Origin: Allolobophora icterica
Taxonomy: Eukaryota > Annelida > Clitellata > Crassiclitellata > Lumbricidae
Length of the DNA stretch: 64,000 nucleotides
Direction: 5' to 3'
Assembly (NCBI GenBank): GCA_963556255.1
Contig: OY744615.1
Coordinates: 49,192,856 to 49,256,855 of the forward strand
Numbering within the stretch: the stretch's first letter is position 1; each line of letters opens with the position of its first letter. A program made the translations under genes and the position numbers. Below are positions 55,509 to 64,000 of the stretch, one piece after another. Under the pieces are notes generated by a model. The model searched no databases. It was not told the DNA's origin and saw nothing but the letters and a program-made list of their open reading frames with translations.

Positions 55509-57770
55509 CTATTTCCTGTTGTTGAGGTTGATTCCGTGAGGTTCCAATGTCGTGAGTTGATGTTGCCAATACGTTTCCTTCTGCAATATCTTGCTTCTTA
55601 GTTTCTTGATGTCACCCCTACAAAGAGAAAGCTCCGCAGCAGAAACTGTGTCTATTGGTGTTATTGTTATGTTAGCTATAGAGTGGTACGGTAAGGTAAA
55701 GTGTTTGGCTATTGGAGTGTCCTTAAGGGTTACTATATTAGATCTGTGGTCCGTCAATCTATCACAGAGTCGTCTCAGGGTTTCTCCTACATATTGCTTA
55801 TTGCATAAATTACACGTTATAAGATATACCACATTACAGCTTTTACAGTCAAGTCTATTTGCTATTTTATATTGTCTACGTGTGTATGTACTGTTGAAGG
55901 TGTTAGTAACATTAACGTGCTTACAGGTTTTACATCGGGAACCCATGCATCTAAAGGACCCTCCCTGTTCCCGTGGGTTAACAGGCATGTTATTCTTACG
56001 CGGAGCCAGCAGTTCCCCTAGGTTCTTATTTCTAGAAAATGCAGGTATTACTCTATAGCCGTTAAACAGAGGAGAATCCAAGAGCAGTTTCTTCCATTCA
56101 TAGACCAGTTTGGTAGCCAGAGAGCTGTAAGGAATGACGATAGGCAGTAGTGCTTTAGCAGAAGAGTTATTGTTGGATCTAGGCCTGTATTCTGTCCAGA
56201 TGTCTAATTTGGTTTTTCTAAGTTTTCTTGCATTATAGCCGCGTATTTTAAGACTATTGAAAAGAATTCGGCAGGCCTGGTCATAATCGCTTTTAAATGA
56301 CGAGAGTCTTTTAAACCTTAAAACCTGTGATTTGACTATGCCCATGAATGTGTGCGGAGGATGAAAAGAAGAGTGATGTAGTAGCTGATGCGTGTCAGTT
56401 TCCTTAAAATATACCTTAGTTTGCAGGGTTGTTATGCCATTTTCTATATGTTTGAATATTGTAGTATCCAGGAAGTTTACCGCCGTGTCGCTATAATCGA
56501 GTGTGACTTTTATATCGGGTATTATTGAATTAAGAAAATCCTCGAATTGTTTTAGTTCAGCTACCGTACCAGGCCAAAGAAAGAACACGTCATCAAGGAA
56601 TCTAAAGAATTCTTCCGGGCTTATGTGGAAGCCAGTGCATGCCTTATTATCAAATTCAAGAAGATAGATGTTGGCAAGATTGGGAGCAAAGGTCTTACCC
56701 ATGGCAGTTCCGAATATCTGGAGAAAGAATTTATTGCAGAAGGAGAAGTCATTATTTTTAAGAGCTATCTCAAGCAGTTCCAGTAATTCGTTATCAGGCC
56801 TATGTGGGTCAGGATGTTTATCGAACATGTCCTTGACTATAGCGAGCGTGCGATCAATATTCATATTAGTGTAAAGAGCGGTGATGTCCCCGGTTACCAA
56901 GATGTACTTACTGTCTATTCTACGATTCCTTATTTTATTAATAAAATCGTTAGTGTCTTTGATGTAAGATGGATGTTTATTAGCTAAAGGTTTGAGGAAA
57001 CTATCTACATACTCACTTACTCTACGGGATTCTGTGCCGCAATCGCCCACGATCGGCCGTCCCTCCGGCATAATATTAGGTAAAGTCCATTTGCTAATAG
57101 GTTTATGTATTTTAGGTAGGAGATAAAAGTGTCTTAATTTATCTGCTTCACTAGCATTAAGATATTCATGCTGCCTCTTAGTTATGTAACCCTGGTTGTA
57201 AAGATCTTCTAGAACACAGTTAATTGCAGGTATATTATGTTTTTGCAAAGGCTCATCTATACTTTTATAATATTTACTGTTATCTAATTGTCTATACGCC
57301 TCCGTCAGATACGCTGCCTTATCTAATACACAAACCATCCCTCCCTTGTCCGCTGATTTTATAATTATGTCATCGTTAGCGCGCAATTTGCTTATGGCTC
57401 GTCTTTGTTCCCTAGTAATATTATGTTGAGTTTTAATCAGATAGGAGTTCTCTTTTAATGGAAATTTGCGCAAAATAGTCTCAGTGGTTTCCTGAAGTTT
57501 GGATATGAGTTGTTGAGCATCAGATCCTAAATCCTTGTACCTAGGCTCCCAGGTGCTGGGGTGCATAAAGTTCTTAGCATTACTAATGATATGTTGGGGA
57601 GCCTGGTCGTCGTCGCCAAAGTGGTCCCTATATTTAATCGATCTAATTAATTTATGCAAAGATTTTTCAATGCAGGAGTAATCAACCCTATTTATATTAG
57701 GTACAAACGACAGACCTAGATCCAACAGGTCAGTTTCAGCTGTCGTCAGTGTTTGCTTCGATAGATTCAT
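55509..57770 (-). CDS. PLE reverse transcriptase with GIY-YIG endonuclease (ORF2, family 1, copy 2)
   Basis: 753 aa, intact, with only a few percent amino-acid differences from the copy 1 protein (for example PQHIISN for PQHNISN, YVDSF for YIDSF). RT blocks GRPIVGDCGTESRR, TGDITALYTNM, AMGKTFAPN and FRFLDDVFFLWPG, and the GIY-YIG core VVYLITC...KQYVGET, are unchanged. Conservation of catalytic blocks between two independently placed copies points to recent functional ancestry. Confidence 0.95.
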   Translation of the reverse strand: MNLSKQTLTTAETDLLDLGLSFVPNINRVDYSCIEKSLHKLIRSIKYRDHFGDDDQAPQHIISNAKNFMHPSTWEPRYKDLGSDAQQLISKLQETTETILRKFPLKENSYLIKTQHNITREQRRAISKLRANDDIIIKSADKGGMVCVLDKAAYLTEAYRQLDNSKYYKSIDEPLQKHNIPAINCVLEDLYNQGYITKRQHEYLNASEADKLRHFYLLPKIHKPISKWTLPNIMPEGRPIVGDCGTESRRVSEYVDSFLKPLANKHPSYIKDTNDFINKIRNRRIDSKYILVTGDITALYTNMNIDRTLAIVKDMFDKHPDPHRPDNELLELLEIALKNNDFSFCNKFFLQIFGTAMGKTFAPNLANIYLLEFDNKACTGFHISPEEFFRFLDDVFFLWPGTVAELKQFEDFLNSIIPDIKVTLDYSDTAVNFLDTTIFKHIENGITTLQTKVYFKETDTHQLLHHSSFHPPHTFMGIVKSQVLRFKRLSSFKSDYDQACRILFNSLKIRGYNARKLRKTKLDIWTEYRPRSNNNSSAKALLPIVIPYSSLATKLVYEWKKLLLDSPLFNGYRVIPAFSRNKNLGELLAPRKNNMPVNPREQGGSFRCMGSRCKTCKHVNVTNTFNSTYTRRQYKIANRLDCKSCNVVYLITCNLCNKQYVGETLRRLCDRLTDHRSNIVTLKDTPIAKHFTLPYHSIANITITPIDTVSAAELSLCRGDIKKLRSKILQKETYWQHQLTTLEPHGINLNNRK

Positions 57771-57823
57771 TGTATACTTAGAGGATGTGCTGTTGGTGTT
57801 GTCTTGGTTTAGATTGTTCTGCG

Positions 57824-58930
57824 TTAGTTTTTTGGTGTGCTGTTGCAGTGTTGTAGTATTCTGCTTAGTATGTTCATCTGTGTCTCCCGCGTGTAGTGTA
57901 CCATGTCACTATGAGTGTCTATCTGATGGGAAGAGAGTGGTTTAACGTATTTATTGTGAGTTATTGTCTGCAGTGTGTGGTTGATCTCAGCAAGGTTGGT
58001 CGTCTCAGAGTCAGGTAGATGAGGATTGATAGAGACGCCCACAGCGGAAACCACCCGGGCCTTGGGTCGACAGTGTTCAAAGAAGATGTTGATGGCAGGT
58101 AAGGTGCGAGTACCAAAGTTCTGCTCCCTGTGGTTAATGCCCATGGCGATGACGAGATTGTCCAGCCGTCCGTTAGGAAGTTTGTGAGCCAGATGCAGTG
58201 CATTGCTAAAGTTAGCGCCAGAGAAGCATTCTAGTTGGAAGTGAGTAGGGATGTCAGGTTCCTTAAGATGCTTGAAGTTGGAGTCCGAGAGGATCAAGGT
58301 GCGAGTGTCCGGTCTTAGGTGGATCGTCCAAGAGTCCTTGTCAGCACCCAAGTGGTGTGAGTACCGAGGAGGAGAGGAAGAAGAGGGAGGAGGAGGAGAC
58401 GGAGGAGGAAGAGCGGATGCAGAAGTAGTCATCGGGGGTACCGCCGTGGTGCTCGATGAGGTTTCAGTGTGTACAGACGAGGAAGCAGTGGAAGCAGAAG
58501 TAGTACAAAGAGGGATGGAGTGAGTAGAGGATAAAGGGATGAAAGAGACAGGAGTCCTGGGAGAGGTGAGAGGGCAATTAGGAAGGCGGCGTGGAGTTTT
58601 CCTAGTAGGGGAAGGAGAGTCAGTTAGATCACAGGGGAGAGGAGATTTGGAGGATGCAACAGGTTTAGGTGTAGTACGAGGGAGGGTCCTAGGAGGAAGA
58701 GGAAGAGGAGAATCAGGTTCCACAGTATCAGTATCAAGGTCAGTCAAAACAGAGTAGGGGTTGAAGACGGAGGTGGGAGGAGTGGTCACGTGACAGGGTT
58801 TCTTGGCTGGATTGGTAGGCTTACGGAAGATTTCCGTGTCCTCATTGCCCGTTACCTTACGCTCACCTTTAATGATACGCCTTGCCTTATCCTCACCCCA
58901 GATCGTCTTAGCCTCGCCTTCCACCAGTGC
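57824..58930 (-). CDS. PLE ORF1 with SGNH-hydrolase-like domain (5'-truncated, family 1, copy 2)
   Basis: Open from the truncation to TAA at 57824-57826; no native start remains. The Pro/Ser/Thr-rich portion varies from copy 1 by small in-frame indels. The SGNH-like blocks (LILSDSNFKHL, FSGANFSNAL, AMGINHRE, SDMVHYTRETQ) are identical to copy 1. Confidence 0.85.
   Translation of the reverse strand, partial: ALVEGEAKTIWGEDKARRIIKGERKVTGNEDTEIFRKPTNPAKKPCHVTTPPTSVFNPYSVLTDLDTDTVEPDSPLPLPPRTLPRTTPKPVASSKSPLPCDLTDSPSPTRKTPRRLPNCPLTSPRTPVSFIPLSSTHSIPLCTTSASTASSSVHTETSSSTTAVPPMTTSASALPPPSPPPPSSSSPPRYSHHLGADKDSWTIHLRPDTRTLILSDSNFKHLKEPDIPTHFQLECFSGANFSNALHLAHKLPNGRLDNLVIAMGINHREQNFGTRTLPAINIFFEHCRPKARVVSAVGVSINPHLPDSETTNLAEINHTLQTITHNKYVKPLSSHQIDTHSDMVHYTRETQMNILSRILQHCNSTPKN
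57827..57833 (-). promoter_or_regulatory. Predicted -1 ribosomal frameshift site A AAA AAC (family 1, copy 2)
   Basis: CCA AAA AAC TAA at the ORF1 end. The -1 frame is open for 19 codons to the ORF2 ATG despite several substitutions relative to copy 1 in the spacer. Confidence 0.7.
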
Positions 58931-58936
58931 TCAGGG

Positions 58937-58977
<41 letters not shown>

Positions 58978-61900
58978 GGGGTTAGGGTTAGGGTTAGGGT
59001 TTGGGTTAGGGTTAGGGTTAGGGTTAGGGTTAGGGTTAGGGGGTTAGGGTTAGGGTTAGGGTTAGGGTTAGGGTTAGGGTTAGGGTTAGGGTTAGGGTTA
59101 GGGTTAGGGTTAGGGTTAGGGTTAGGGTTAGGGTTAGGGTTAGGGTTAGGGTTAGGGTTAGGGTTAGGGTTAGGGTTAGGGTTAGGGTTAGGGTTAGGGT
59201 TAGGGTTAGGGTTAGGGTTAGGGTTAGGGTTAGGGTTAGGGTTAGGGTTAGGGTTAGGGTTAGGGTTAGGGTTAGGGTTAGGGTTAGGGTTAGGGTTAGG
59301 GTTAGGGTTAGGGTTAGGGTTAGGGTTAGGGTTAGGGTTAGGGTTAGGGTTAGGGTTAGGGTTAGGGTTAGGGTTAGGGTTAGGGTTAGGGTTAGGGTTA
59401 GGGTTAGGGTTAGGGTTAGGGTTAGGGTTAGGGTTAGGGTTAGGGTTAGGGTTAGGGTTAGGGTTAGGGTTAGGGTTAGGGTTAGGGTTAGGGTTAGGGT
59501 TAGGGTTAGGGTTAGGGTTAGGGTTAGGGTTAGGGTTAGGGTTAGGGTTAGGGTTAGGGTTAGGGTTAGGGTTAGGGTTAGGGTTAGGGTTAGGGTTAGG
59601 GTTAGGGTTAGGGTTAGGGTTAGGGTTAGGGTTAGGGTTAGGGTTAGGGTTAGGGTTAGGGTTAGGGTTAGGGTTAGGGTTAGGGTTAGGGTTAGGGTTA
59701 GGGTTAGGGTTAGGGTTAGGGTTAGGGTTAGGGTTAGGGTTAGGGTTAGGGTTAGGGTTAGGGTTAGGGTTAGGGTTAGGGTTAGGGTTAGGGTTAGGGT
59801 TAGGGTTAGGGTTAGGGTTAGGGTTAGGGTTAGGGTTAGGGTTAGGGTTAGGGTTAGGGTTAGGGTTAGGGTTAGGGTTAGGGTTAGGGTTAGGGTTAGG
59901 GTTAGGGTTAGGGTTAGGGTTAGGGTTAGGGTTAGGGTTAGGGTTAGGGTTAGGGTTAGGGTTAGGGTTAGGGTTAGGGTTAGGGTTAGGGTTAGGGTTA
60001 GGGTTAGGGTTAGGGTTAGGGTTAGGGTTAGGGTTAGGGTTAGGGTTAGGGTTAGGGTTAGGGTTAGGGTTAGGGTTAGGGTTAGGGTTAGGGTTAGGGT
60101 TAGGGTTAGGGTTAGGGTTAGGGTTAGGGTTAGGGTTAGGGTTAGGGTTAGGGTTAGGGTTAGGGTTAGGGTTAGGGTTAGGGTTAGGGTTAGGGTTAGG
60201 GTTAGGGTTAGGGTTAGGGTTAGGGTTAGGGTTAGGGTTAGGGTTAGGGTTAGGGTTAGGGTTAGGGTTAGGGTTAGGGTTAGGGTTAGGGTTAGGGTTA
60301 GGGTTAGGGTTAGGGTTAGGGTTAGGGTTAGGGTTAGGGTTAGGGTTAGGGTTAGGGTTAGGGTTAGGGTTAGGGTTAGGGTTAGGGTTAGGGTTAGGGT
60401 TAGGGTTAGGGTTAGGGTTAGGGTTAGGGTTAGGGTTAGGGTTAGGGTTAGGGTTAGGGTTAGGGTTAGGGTTAGGGTTAGGGTTAGGGTTAGGGTTAGG
60501 GTTAGGGTTAGGGTTAGGGTTAGGGTTAGGGTTAGGGTTAGGGTTAGGGTTAGGGTTAGGGTTAGGGTTAGGGTTAGGGTTAGGGTTAGGGTTAGGGTTA
60601 GGGTTAGGGTTAGGGTTAGGGTTAGGGTTAGGGTTAGGGTTAGGGTTAGGGTTAGGGTTAGGGTTAGGGTTAGGGTTAGGGTTAGGGTTAGGGTTAGGGT
60701 TAGGGTTAGGGTTAGGGTTAGGGTTAGGGTTAGGGTTAGGGTTAGGGTTAGGGTTAGGGTTAGGGTTAGGGTTAGGGTTAGGGTTAGGGTTAGGGTTAGG
60801 GTTAGGGTTAGGGTTAGGGTTAGGGTTAGGGTTAGGGTTAGGGTTAGGGTTAGGGTTAGGGTTAGGGTTAGGGTTAGGGTTAGGGTTAGGGTTAGGGTTA
60901 GGGTTAGGGTTAGGGTTAGGGTTAGGGTTAGGGTTAGGGTTAGGGTTAGGGTTAGGGTTAGGGTTAGGGTTAGGGTTAGGGTTAGGGTTAGGGTTAGGGT
61001 TAGGGTTAGGGTTAGGGTTAGGGTTAGGGTTAGGGTTAGGGTTAGGGTTAGGGTTAGGGTTAGGGTTAGGGTTAGGGTTAGGGTTAGGGTTAGGGTTAGG
61101 GTTAGGGTTAGGGTTAGGGTTAGGGTTAGGGTTAGGGTTAGGGTTAGGGTTAGGGTTAGGGTTAGGGTTAGGGTTAGGGTTAGGGTTAGGGTTAGGGTTA
61201 GGGTTAGGGTTAGGGTTAGGGTTAGGGTTAGGGTTAGGGTTAGGGTTAGGGTTAGGGTTAGGGTTAGGGTTAGGGTTAGGGTTAGGGTTAGGGTTAGGGT
61301 TAGGGTTAGGGTTAGGGTTAGGGTTAGGGTTAGGGTTAGGGTTAGGGTTAGGGTTAGGGTTAGGGTTAGGGTTAGGGTTAGGGTTAGGGTTAGGGTTAGG
61401 GTTAGGGTTAGGGTTAGGGTTAGGGTTAGGGTTAGGGTTAGGGTTAGGGTTAGGGTTAGGGTTAGGGTTAGGGTTAGGGTTAGGGTTAGGGTTAGGGTTA
61501 GGGTTAGGGTTAGGGTTAGGGTTAGGGTTAGGGTTAGGGTTAGGGTTAGGGTTAGGGTTAGGGTTAGGGTTAGGGTTAGGGTTAGGGTTAGGGTTAGGGT
61601 TAGGGTTAGGGTTAGGGTTAGGGTTAGGGTTAGGGTTAGGGTTAGGGTTAGGGTTAGGGTTAGGGTTAGGGTTAGGGTTAGGGTTAGGGTTAGGGTTAGG
61701 GTTAGGGTTAGGGTTAGGGTTAGGGTTAGGGTTAGGGTTAGGGTTAGGGTTAGGGTTAGGGTTAGGGTTAGGGTTAGGGTTAGGGTTAGGGTTAGGGTTA
61801 GGGTTAGGGTTAGGGTTAGGGTTAGGGTTAGGGTTAGGGTTAGGGTTAGGGTTAGGGTTAGGGTTAGGGTTAGGGTTAGGGTTAGGGTTAGGGTTAGGGT

Positions 61901-64000
61901 TAGGGTTAGGGTTAGGGTTAGGGTTAGGGTTAGGGTTAGGGTTAGGGTTAGGGTTAGGGTTAGGGTTAGGGTTAGGGTTAGGGTTAGGGTTAGGGTTAGG
62001 GTTAGGGTTAGGGTTAGGGTTAGGGTTAGGGTTAGGGTTAGGGTTAGGGTTAGGGTTAGGGTTAGGGTTAGGGTTAGGGTTAGGGTTAGGGTTAGGGTTA
62101 GGGTTAGGGTTAGGGTTAGGGTTAGGGTTAGGGTTAGGGTTAGGGTTAGGGTTAGGGTTAGGGTTAGGGTTAGGGTTAGGGTTAGGGTTAGGGTTAGGGT
62201 TAGGGTTAGGGTTAGGGTTAGGGTTAGGGTTAGGGTTAGGGTTAGGGTTAGGGTTAGGGTTAGGGTTAGGGTTAGGGTTAGGGTTAGGGTTAGGGTTAGG
62301 GTTAGGGTTAGGGTTAGGGTTAGGGTTAGGGTTAGGGTTAGGGTTAGGGTTAGGGTTAGGGTTAGGGTTAGGGTTAGGGTTAGGGTTAGGGTTAGGGTTA
62401 GGGTTAGGGTTAGGGTTAGGGTTAGGGTTAGGGTTAGGGTTAGGGTTAGGGTTAGGGTTAGGGTTAGGGTTAGGGTTAGGGTTAGGGTTAGGGTTAGGGT
62501 TAGGGTTAGGGTTAGGGTTAGGGTTAGGGTTAGGGTTAGGGTTAGGGTTAGGGTTAGGGTTAGGGTTAGGGTTAGGGTTAGGGTTAGGGTTAGGGTTAGG
62601 GTTAGGGTTAGGGTTAGGGTTAGGGTTAGGGTTAGGGTTAGGGTTAGGGTTAGGGTTAGGGTTAGGGTTAGGGTTAGGGTTAGGGTTAGGGTTAGGGTTA
62701 GGGTTAGGGTTAGGGTTAGGGTTAGGGTTAGGGTTAGGGTTAGGGTTAGGGTTAGGGTTAGGGTTAGGGTTAGGGTTAGGGTTAGGGTTAGGGTTAGGGT
62801 TAGGGTTAGGGTTAGGGTTAGGGTTAGGGTTAGGGTTAGGGTTAGGGTTAGGGTTAGGGTTAGGGTTAGGGTTAGGGTTAGGGTTAGGGTTAGGGTTAGG
62901 GTTAGGGTTAGGGTTAGGGTTAGGGTTAGGGTTAGGGTTAGGGTTAGGGTTAGGGTTAGGGTTAGGGTTAGGGTTAGGGTTAGGGTTAGGGTTAGGGTTA
63001 GGGTTAGGGTTAGGGTTAGGGTTAGGGTTAGGGTTAGGGTTAGGGTTAGGGTTAGGGTTAGGGTTAGGGTTAGGGTTAGGGTTAGGGTTAGGGTTAGGGT
63101 TAGGGTTAGGGTTAGGGTTAGGGTTAGGGTTAGGGTTAGGGTTAGGGTTAGGGTTAGGGTTAGGGTTAGGGTTAGGGTTAGGGTTAGGGTTAGGGTTAGG
63201 GTTAGGGTTAGGGTTAGGGTTAGGGTTAGGGTTAGGGTTAGGGTTAGGGTTAGGGTTAGGGTTAGGGTTAGGGTTAGGGTTAGGGTTAGGGTTAGGGTTA
63301 GGGTTAGGGTTAGGGTTAGGGTTAGGGTTAGGGTTAGGGTTAGGGTTAGGGTTAGGGTTAGGGTTAGGGTTAGGGTTAGGGTTAGGGTTAGGGTTAGGGT
63401 TAGGGTTAGGGTTAGGGTTAGGGTTAGGGTTAGGGTTAGGGTTAGGGTTAGGGTTAGGGTTAGGGTTAGGGTTAGGGTTAGGGTTAGGGTTAGGGTTAGG
63501 GTTAGGGTTAGGGTTAGGGTTAGGGTTAGGGTTAGGGTTAGGGTTAGGGTTAGGGTTAGGGTTAGGGTTAGGGTTAGGGTTAGGGTTAGGGTTAGGGTTA
63601 GGGTTAGGGTTAGGGTTAGGGTTAGGGTTAGGGTTAGGGTTAGGGTTAGGGTTAGGGTTAGGGTTAGGGTTAGGGTTAGGGTTAGGGTTAGGGTTAGGGT
63701 TAGGGTTAGGGTTAGGGTTAGGGTTAGGGTTAGGGTTAGGGTTAGGGTTAGGGTTAGGGTTAGGGTTAGGGTTAGGGTTAGGGTTAGGGTTAGGGTTAGG
63801 GTTAGGGTTAGGGTTAGGGTTAGGGTTAGGGTTAGGGTTAGGGTTAGGGTTAGGGTTAGGGTTAGGGTTAGGGTTAGGGTTAGGGTTAGGGTTAGGGTTA
63901 GGGTTAGGGTTAGGGTTAGGGTTAGGGTTAGGGTTAGGGTTAGGGTTAGGGTTAGGGTTAGGGTTAGGGTTAGGGTTAGGGTTAGGGTTAGGGTTAGGGT
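58931..64000 (+). repeat. Terminal telomere array (TTAGGG)n
   Basis: About 5.07 kb. It starts tcaggg and has variant units (tttaggg, ggggg, tttggg) up to about 59046, then is uniform ttaggg to the window edge as far as I can read. The G-rich strand runs rightward, so the chromosome end is to the right. The variant-rich proximal part and pure distal part are usual for telomerase-maintained ends. Confidence 0.98.

Larger units (their letters stand above)
55456..58930 (-). mobile_element. Telomeric Penelope-like retroelement, family 1, copy 2 (5'-truncated)
   Basis: Colinear with copy 1 (41497-45062) and closely similar, with scattered substitutions and small indels in the ORF1 Pro/Ser stretch. 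It is truncated within ORF1 about 100 bp earlier than copy 1. The distal side joins the terminal telomere array through TCAGGG. Confidence 0.92.

Noticed and set aside
41497..58930. Endonuclease-deficient Athena/Coprina-type PLE
   Set aside because: These telomeric PLEs lack GIY-YIG, whereas both families here carry a complete-looking CCHH/GIY-YIG region.

Overview
The window is one end of an animal chromosome. The right-hand 5 kb (58931-64000) is an essentially pure TTAGGG array with the G-rich strand running 5'->3' toward the right edge, so the terminus lies to the right. Spliced genes with GT/AG introns, a TTAGGG telomere, many microsatellites, tRNA-derived SINEs, a hAT MITE and CR1/L2-like LINE debris indicate a metazoan, probably an invertebrate such as a lophotrochozoan. 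The species cannot be named from the sequence.

Layout. (1) 1-37.7 kb is ordinary low-density genome: a degenerate minisatellite (0.2-1.4 kb), a hAT MITE with an 8-bp target duplication (1.7-2.6 kb), SINE and LINE fragments, and three spliced genes on the + strand. These are a TMEM263 homologue (4419-9429, three exons), an unrecognised three-exon gene (13868-16387) and a ROCO/MFHAS1-like LRR-Roc-COR gene (31015-36439, three exons). Two of their introns hold tandem arrays whose units resemble splice sites. (2) 37.7-41.5 kb is old subtelomere: interstitial TTAGGG tracts broken by short (<0.9 kb) non-autonomous elements. (3) 41.5-58.9 kb holds two families of Penelope-like retroelements (PLEs) separated by TTAGGG tracts. 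(4) 58.9-64 kb is the telomere.

The most interesting system is the set of telomere-dwelling PLEs. Every copy is on the minus strand, with its 3' end facing the centromere and its truncated 5' end facing the chromosome terminus. That polarity is expected if reverse transcription is primed from the G-rich telomeric 3' end or from nicks in that strand. Each element has an upstream ORF1 ending in an SGNH-hydrolase-like domain, and a downstream ORF2 with a PLE reverse transcriptase plus a C-terminal GIY-YIG endonuclease. In both families ORF1 ends with the -1 frameshift heptamer A AAA AAC directly before its UAA stop. The -1 frame is then open all the way into ORF2, predicting an ORF1-ORF2 fusion. 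In family 2 the fusion passes through a linker encoded by degenerate telomere-like repeats read as Pro-Asn units. Family 2 is an exact head-to-tail pair of 4866-bp units plus a 5'-truncated third, with a hammerhead-like ribozyme motif in each complete 5' leader. An 867-bp non-autonomous family shares termini with both autonomous families. Several truncated ends are capped by TTAGGG repeats starting with the variant TCAGGG, as though repaired by telomerase. Together these suggest retroelements that live within the telomere and alternate with telomerase repeats.

All coordinates and splice sites come from reading the sequence. No alignment, folding or database search was run.
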